From: Hirsutella rhossiliensis
Lineage: Eukaryota > Ascomycota > Sordariomycetes > Hypocreales > Ophiocordycipitaceae
Direction of reading: 5' to 3'
Assembly: GCF_020360975.1 (NCBI RefSeq)
Contig: NW_025408667.1
Span: forward strand, 2,604,001-2,668,000
DNA: 64,000 nucleotides
Shown here: in pieces, positions 58,390 to 64,000 of the stretch
Position numbering within the stretch: the first letter of the stretch is position 1
Layout of the letters: each line of letters begins with the position of its first letter
Position numbers and translations under genes: made by a program
The notes under the pieces: generated by a model
The model's database searches: none
Told to the model about the DNA's origin: nothing
The model's input: only the letters and a program-made list of their open reading frames with translations

Positions 58390-60124
58390 TAACGCTATTT
58401 ATAGCGTATAGGTTTAATTTTAATCCTCTTCTTATACCTCTTAAAAGCATCCCTAGGTAAAGGCTTAGTTATCCTATCTATTAATATATTCTCCCTTAGA
58501 ACCTAGTAGACTTAGATTCTCCTTTTCTTAACCTTATTAATAACGTAATAAAATACTATATTAATATACTTAATTTTCAACGTATTTAATACTCCTTAGG
58601 TTAGCTATATAGCTCCCTTATTATCTTTAAGTAGTAGTAGTACTATTTACTCCCTCTTTCCTTTTAGTTCTATAAGTAGTTAACGTCCTTAGAGGGTAGC
58701 TTTTATAGCCTCCCTTATCTTAATATACTTTACTTTTATCGTAGATCTTACTACTAATTTTATCTTCTTACTATACGTTATAACGGCGCCTCCGTAGACT
58801 ATAAAAATAAACCTTAGGATACTCTTTTAGTCCCTTAGATTAATAGCGTAGTCGGTATTAAAGAACGCTTCCCTATCTTATAGACCTATAAAGTTAACGT
58901 GCCCTTTAATATTATAGTTAATAGAATAATAGTCGATATTACTACCTTTAACTCCTTATATATATTTAGTATTTCCGCTATATATAATACTATAGTAAAT
59001 AGTCCTACTAATATAACCTAATATTTATAGTAAAGCCTTTTAGTAGTTTTAGTATACCTTTACTATAAAAGATATTATTTTATTAACTATAAATATAATA
59101 TCGAACCTTATATTATATAGCTAAATTAGCTTTTTAAGTAATTCTATATATTTTAACTATTTATTATAGTTTAAAGGCCGTCTTAGTTCCTTAGCGAGCT
59201 TCTATATAGCTCTAGGTTCTATAAGGGTTATATACTTTATTAAGTTATCGTAGAGAAATTCTACTATAATTTCCTTTATAAATTATAATTAATTAATTAT
59301 TAGCTTTCCTTTATAACTTTAAATCTAAATTCCCAGAATATTCTCTACTTCTTTAAGGTCTTTTATCTTAAATCTTCCCTTTAGCTTTTCCTTAACCTAT
59401 TTAATAGTATCCTTATCCCCCCTTATAATTATAAAGTTATCTATATATACGCTAATAATTACCCCTAACTCTATATATCTAAATATTATTAGGTCTACTA
59501 TTATCGGTAAGAAACTAATCTCCTTAAGATATTTTAAAATTAGTAAATACTATATCTTTATAGCTTACTTTAATCTATATAAGCTCTTTAAGATCTAAAT
59601 ATATTTCCTAAAATATTACTAGAGCTTAGTTAGTACTTTTATAAAGATCCTTTTCTTTAAGTCTATTATAAGGAACGTAGCTATAGTATCTATTTAGTAT
59701 ACCTTCTAGCCTTTCTTCGCCGCTAAAGCTAGAATAATCCTTATTATATCGAGCTAGATTATAAGTATAAAGGTTTCCTTATAATTAATCTTATATTTCT
59801 ATATAAACCCTCTCGCGATTAAATATACTTTATACTATAATATCTTCCCTTCTTTATCTTTCTTATAATTAAATATAAGCTTAGTATTAACTATTTCTTC
59901 TTTATATATATTAACTTTATTAATTCCCTTTAAGAATATTTATTATCGAATAAGATTTTAAACTTCTTTATTTATAGCTCCTACTTATTAATCCTTCTTA
60001 CTACCTTCTATTACCTATTAAAAGGTAAGCTTTTTTAGGTTAAAGTTATATAGGTCTATATTAAGCTAAAGAAGCGTCCTTACTACTATAGCTCTTTCCT
60101 TCCTACTACTATCCCCTCGCTTCT
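58390..60124 (-). pseudogene. Copia-3 pol fragment: RT and RNase H
   Basis: The minus strand reads KGWKVYQIDTIATFLI near 59,660-59,710 and LKSLYRLKQA near 59,565-59,595, then VIISVYIDNFIIIRGDKDTIK near 59,415-59,470 (YVDDF box with Asn for Asp) and the RNase H part with a GGAVITxS/SRSTIKxEYI pattern near 58,690-58,790. It is cut at 60,125 by gypsy-2 copy 2, so integrase and gag are missing or beyond the window. It is a third copia family, distinct from copia-1 and copia-2. Confidence 0.8.
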
Positions 60125-60382
60125 TATAAGGGAACACGTATTATAGTACGATTAGTTAGGTAGTAGAGATAGCTAGAGGTACTACGCTATATATATTATA
60201 TTCTCCTTATTATAAAACTAAAGCTTACTAAAAGAGGAATTTTTTCCTCTTTAGTTAAAGTAGTAAGAGGTCTATAATATATAAGCGGGGTAGGCACGAT
60301 TCCCTACTAATACCCTACCGATATATTAATACTATATACCTAAGTACTTTATTAGCCTATACCTCTTAGTAGCGCTCTTATA
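60125..60382. repeat. Gypsy-2 copy 2, left (3') LTR
   Basis: Starts TATAAGGGAACACG, where an intact CpA shows it is less mutated than the copy 1 LTRs, and ends CGCTCTTATA. Confidence 0.85.
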
Positions 60383-60739
60383 ATTATCTCCCCTCTTATA
60401 TAAACGTCTCGGCTATATCTTTAATATATATTAATTTCGCTATAATATATATATTTAGTTAAGAAGAGAGGTAGTTTCGGTTATATATTATATATATACG
60501 CCTATATAAGTATATATTAGTTTACGCTCTATAACGTTAATAGTTATTATATTAATAGTTACCGCTAAGTAACCGTTAAGGTATTGCCTATATAATAGCT
60601 ATATAACTATAATATACAGAGCGTATATACCTATCTTTTACTTCTTTTATTTTTATTTTTTTAACTCTTCCGCTTATAATTACTATAGAGTTTTATGCCT
60701 TTTTTTATTAATCCCTTATACCTTTTTATATTACTTTTT

Positions 60740-62330
60740 ATCGACGATTTATTAATAATAATACCTTTTACGCTAAAGAAGATAAAGAACTATAATACTA
60801 ATTTCCTATACTATATATAGGAGTAGGTAGCGGCGGGTTCGCCCTTAAAGTATAAGCGATTAGCCTAGAAGTCTTATAGTAACGCTAGTTCCCCTTTAGC
60901 AAAGAAAGCTAAGAAAGGTATAAGGGAATCCTAGTCTTAGGAGACTTTTAGTCTAGGACCTAACGTTAGCGAGGGTTATACCCCTATTACCCTACTAAAT
61001 ACCCTAACTCTAACTATCGATAATCCTACCTTTATAGGCTAAGAAACTTATAAGTTTATTACTTTTATTAACGATATTAATACTAGTAAGGAGATCGTGC
61101 TTAGGCGCTCCTAGGTAAGTACTAATAACCTAGCTACTCTATCTTAATAGGGCGGCTTTAGCGAATAAGAGATCGTTGCCTAAGCTACTCCTTAAAATAA
61201 GTAGGCCGATATTAACGATAAGGCCTAGCTAAATAAGGGCTAAAATAATCTTAATACTTAGCTAAATAAGGGCTAAGATAATGATAACGGTAATAATAAA
61301 GATAGCCGCGATCTAACTCCTTTTACCGATAAACCTAAGAATAGCGGCGCTAAAGATAAAGGTACCTAGGCGGCGGTATAAGGCGGTCGCGCTTTTATAA
61401 AAAAGTATACTTAATCTAAGGCTAAAGCCCGCTTAGTTAAGGCCTATAGGGTTACCCCTTATAAGCTTTAGTATATATATTATTTTAGGATAGTTATTAA
61501 GGAGTATAGTACGACTAAGCCTAAGCTTATTAAGGTGCTCTCGATTAGCTATATTTTCTTAAGGGTTTCCTCGACGCGCTATAAGTAGTACTATAAATAT
61601 ACCGCGACCTATAACTAAGTAAGTTTCCCCTTAACTTTAAATATTATAATTAATAAGCTAATCCTTCTTAAGGCCGCTACTCTTATATTTAGTAACTAAG
61701 CCGGTATCGTCGCTATTATTAAGTACTTATATAAGCTTAATAAGCTAAAGACTAGTAATAAGGATACTAAGGATAATAGCTTAAACGTAGGCGTGCTTAT
61801 TTTTAAGGAGGCTAATCGGCGCTATCTCGCTATTATAGTATAGTATTTAGCTAAGGCTTTTAACGCCGCTAAGGCGGCCTATCGTAAGTCCTTTAGGAAT
61901 ATAGGTATATAAAAGTCTACTATTATAAGTTTTATCTAACCCTTTTATTAGCGACCGCCTAACGATATACTAGGTCGAGTATACCGACTACTATATACTA
62001 ATTAATAAGCGCCGCGAGCTTATTATTCGCCTTAACCCCGCGCCTTTATTTAATATCGCTTATATAAGCTTAGAGTACTAAGCCTAGGAATCTTAGTTAA
62101 AACTCCGCCTTATTAACTACGATATAGGCTATACTTTATAGTAATACGCCCTACTATTTACTAAGGCTAAGGTAAGTACTATATTAATAAAGATAGGTCT
62201 TAACGCGGAGGATAAGGAAGGAGCGGAGGATAAGGTAGTTCTAGTATTTCTAGAGGTATTTAGTATAATAGAAGGGGCGCCTTAGTTAGTTCCCGCTATA
62301 CTAGTAAAGAAAAAGGGTAGTTAAAAGTAA
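60740..62330 (+). pseudogene. Long antisense ORF of gypsy-2, copy 2
   Basis: Counterpart of 44,280-45,870 with the same reading frame over its length. It retains CG-containing codons where copy 1 has TA (for example KAAYRKSF-like text near 61,870-61,900). The LNKG repeat of the linker is at about 61,220-61,280. Differences are mostly transitions. The C-terminus ends in a VAKKKGS-like basic tail followed by TAA near 62,325. Confidence 0.5.
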
Positions 62331-62549
62331 TAAATAGGTCTTATCTTTTTTTTATTTAGCTATAACTATCCTTTTCTCTTTTATTATTAAGGTCTTAATA
62401 AAGTTATAGTTTAGTTTTATTTTCCTTAATAATATTTAATAGGTAGTATAGATAGTTTTCCTTTATTCTCTTATTTTACTATTTTATATATAGTTATAGG
62501 ACGTTTAAGTATACTAATATATTAATAGGTTAGTAGCGATTTAGTAGGG

Positions 62550-63795
62550 ATTTATTACTAATTTAGTAGCGTCTCCTTATACTAATAGGTTTTCTTACCT
62601 TACTTAGTCTTATGCCTCTTTTTCTTAGTTAAGTAAGTAGTATATTCTTTAATAAAGTCTTAGCTATTCGCTATATCTTTAGTATCGACCTATTAATTAT
62701 ACTTAGCTAGCTATCCTTTTTATTTAATAAGGAAAAAGGTATCGCCCTTAGATCTCTTTTAGTCTTTAATCTCTTAGACTTCCTATTTACCTTTATTATC
62801 CTCTAAGTCTAGTATTAATAGGGTTTTACTATCTTTATAGGTGCCTTTTCGCTCTTTTTATAGCTCTAAGAGACTAATATAGAAAACGTTATAAAGGTAT
62901 AAGTACTTCTTAGGGAGTATAAGATAATATACTTACTTTCTAATAGCTTATAGGACCTAAAACGGTCTAATATACTTAGGTAAGAGTTTTATTTTTTTAT
63001 TTTTAAGGCGTAAATACTTTATCGATAATACTATAAGGTCTCTTACTTTTAGTATAAGCGGTATCGTCCTTAATATTAATATAGAAGTTTAGTTAGTAAC
63101 CTATTAACGCTTTATTAAGTAATAACCTAGTTATCGCGTTCTTTATATTATTATATATAAATTAAGTAATATATAAGAGTAACGCTTAGTTAATTTATTC
63201 TAAGTTAGTAAGGTATCTTAAGTAGTACTATATAGCTTAGTTTATTTATTCTATTTACCTATTAGTTTATAGGTAAAATACTATCGATAGCCTATATTTT
63301 ACTTATAAAATAAAATTAAGATCTAACTAAAACTTTCTTATAAATAAGGACCCTCTATCTAAGATAATACCTTTTAGAGGTCTATATACTAATTTAACTT
63401 AGTAATAGAATAATTCTATTAGCTCTAGAGCTATTATTATCTTAGAGATAGGAAAGAAGAGGCAATGCTTAGTATATCGGTCTATAATTACTAAGATCGT
63501 ATTAACGTCTTATTTATTATACTATACTTTAGGTAGACCTATAGTAAAGTCTATTAATAATTCTTCCTATAGTCGTATAGGATATAGTAACGATTATATA
63601 GTACTATAAAGGCGATGCCTCTTAGATACTATACCTTAATATACTAAGTATAACTAGATATATTTATTTATATCTTTTATTATTCTATCTTAGTAGAAGT
63701 TTCTTACTAATAGTTTACTAGTATATTAAGAGCTAAAGTATCCTACTAACGGATTATTATAAAAGAGCTATATTAGCTCTTACTATAAGGCTACC
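62550..63795 (-). pseudogene. Gypsy-2 integrase, copy 2
   Basis: The same minus-strand integrase as at 46,080-47,460, with the first catalytic Asp region near 63,475-63,560 and the second near 63,340-63,370. It is shorter in the C-terminal part because of the deletion near 63,061. Confidence 0.7.
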
Positions 63796-64000
63796 TTTAA
63801 AGGCACTACGATATAACCCTTTTATAATAGTAGTCTATCTAGGCGTATTAACTAGAAACCCTTCCCTTTTAAGAAGTCTTTAGTCTCCTTTAGCCTACTA
63901 ATCGCTACGTTAACCGACTAAGTATATTTTAGTAACTCTAGTAACGGTTCTAGAACTTTTACTATATAAACCTTTATATAGTAGGCCGCTTCTTTAGCGG
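63796..64000 (-). other. Gypsy-2 copy 2 internal sequence absent from copy 1
   Basis: The minus strand reads YIKVYIVKVLEPLLELLKYT and a SRLKETKDFLKGKGF stretch with few stops. It is probably part of the pol polyprotein upstream of integrase that copy 1 has lost or replaced. No domain was recognised before the window ends. Confidence 0.4.

Larger units (their letters stand above)
60125..64000 (-). mobile_element. Gypsy-2, copy 2, partial (runs off the window)
   Basis: Begins with a 258-bp LTR (60,125-60,382) and follows copy 1 up to about 63,795. It lacks about 130-150 bp present in copy 1 (46,603-46,735), at about 63,061. After 63,795 it differs from copy 1, so one of the two carries a rearrangement at this point. 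The 5' end of the element is outside the window. Confidence 0.82.

Overview
The window looks like a block of nuclear heterochromatin from a filamentous ascomycete (Pezizomycotina, probably Sordariomycetes) that has been saturated by repeat-induced point mutation (RIP). CpA and TpG are almost absent on both strands, while CpG remains common even in the GC-richer stretch 4.86-12.05 kb. Reading frames are riddled with TAA and TAG codons where CAA, CAG or TGG once stood. I find no intact protein gene, tRNA or rRNA gene and no CRISPR array. Every coding call below is a pseudogene, recognised by reading through RIP-type stops.

Layout. (1) 1-4,781 and 12,068-14,695: one nuclear copy of mitochondrial DNA (NUMT) on the minus strand, cob followed by cox1, with group I introns and LAGLIDADG intron ORFs. 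It is split by a 7.3-kb Tad/I-type LINE (4,782-12,067) flanked by a 15-bp target-site duplication. (2) 14.7-16.1 kb: a pogo/Fot1-type DNA transposase remnant and an unassigned stretch. (3) 16,083-33,271: a Ty3/gypsy element (TSD CTTTA) with a second family member nested in its gag (24,054-31,934, TSD GTTAR). The outer copy also carries a 1.46-kb tandem duplication. (4) 33.3-34.1 kb: another pogo fragment. (5) 34.29-49.52 kb: a second LINE on the plus strand, cut in ORF1 by a Ty1/copia element (35,241-41,731, TSD ATATT) and in the reverse transcriptase by a second gypsy family (43,658-49,293, TSD ATATA). (6) 49.5-51.0 kb: AT-rich and unassigned. (7) 51.01-57.14 kb: a younger copia element on the plus strand, only partly RIP-mutated. 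(8) 57.2-58.3 kb: pogo/Fot1 transposase. (9) 58.4-60.12 kb: a third copia, pol fragment on the minus strand. (10) 60,125-64,000: a second copy of gypsy family 2, running off the window.

What stands out. First, in both gypsy families an extra ORF lies antisense to pol between integrase and the 3' LTR, and LINE-1 also has a plus-strand ORF near its 3' end. The ORF of gypsy family 1 keeps a CX2CX6C cysteine pattern plus a coiled coil in two diverged LTR variants. Second, short islands that escaped RIP (35.83-36.12, 41.25-41.59 and 52.14-52.74 kb) stand out sharply; one may be a SINE-like insertion. Third, the nesting gives a relative order of insertions that can be read from TSDs alone. No statistics or database searches were run; all family calls come from reading translated motifs by eye.
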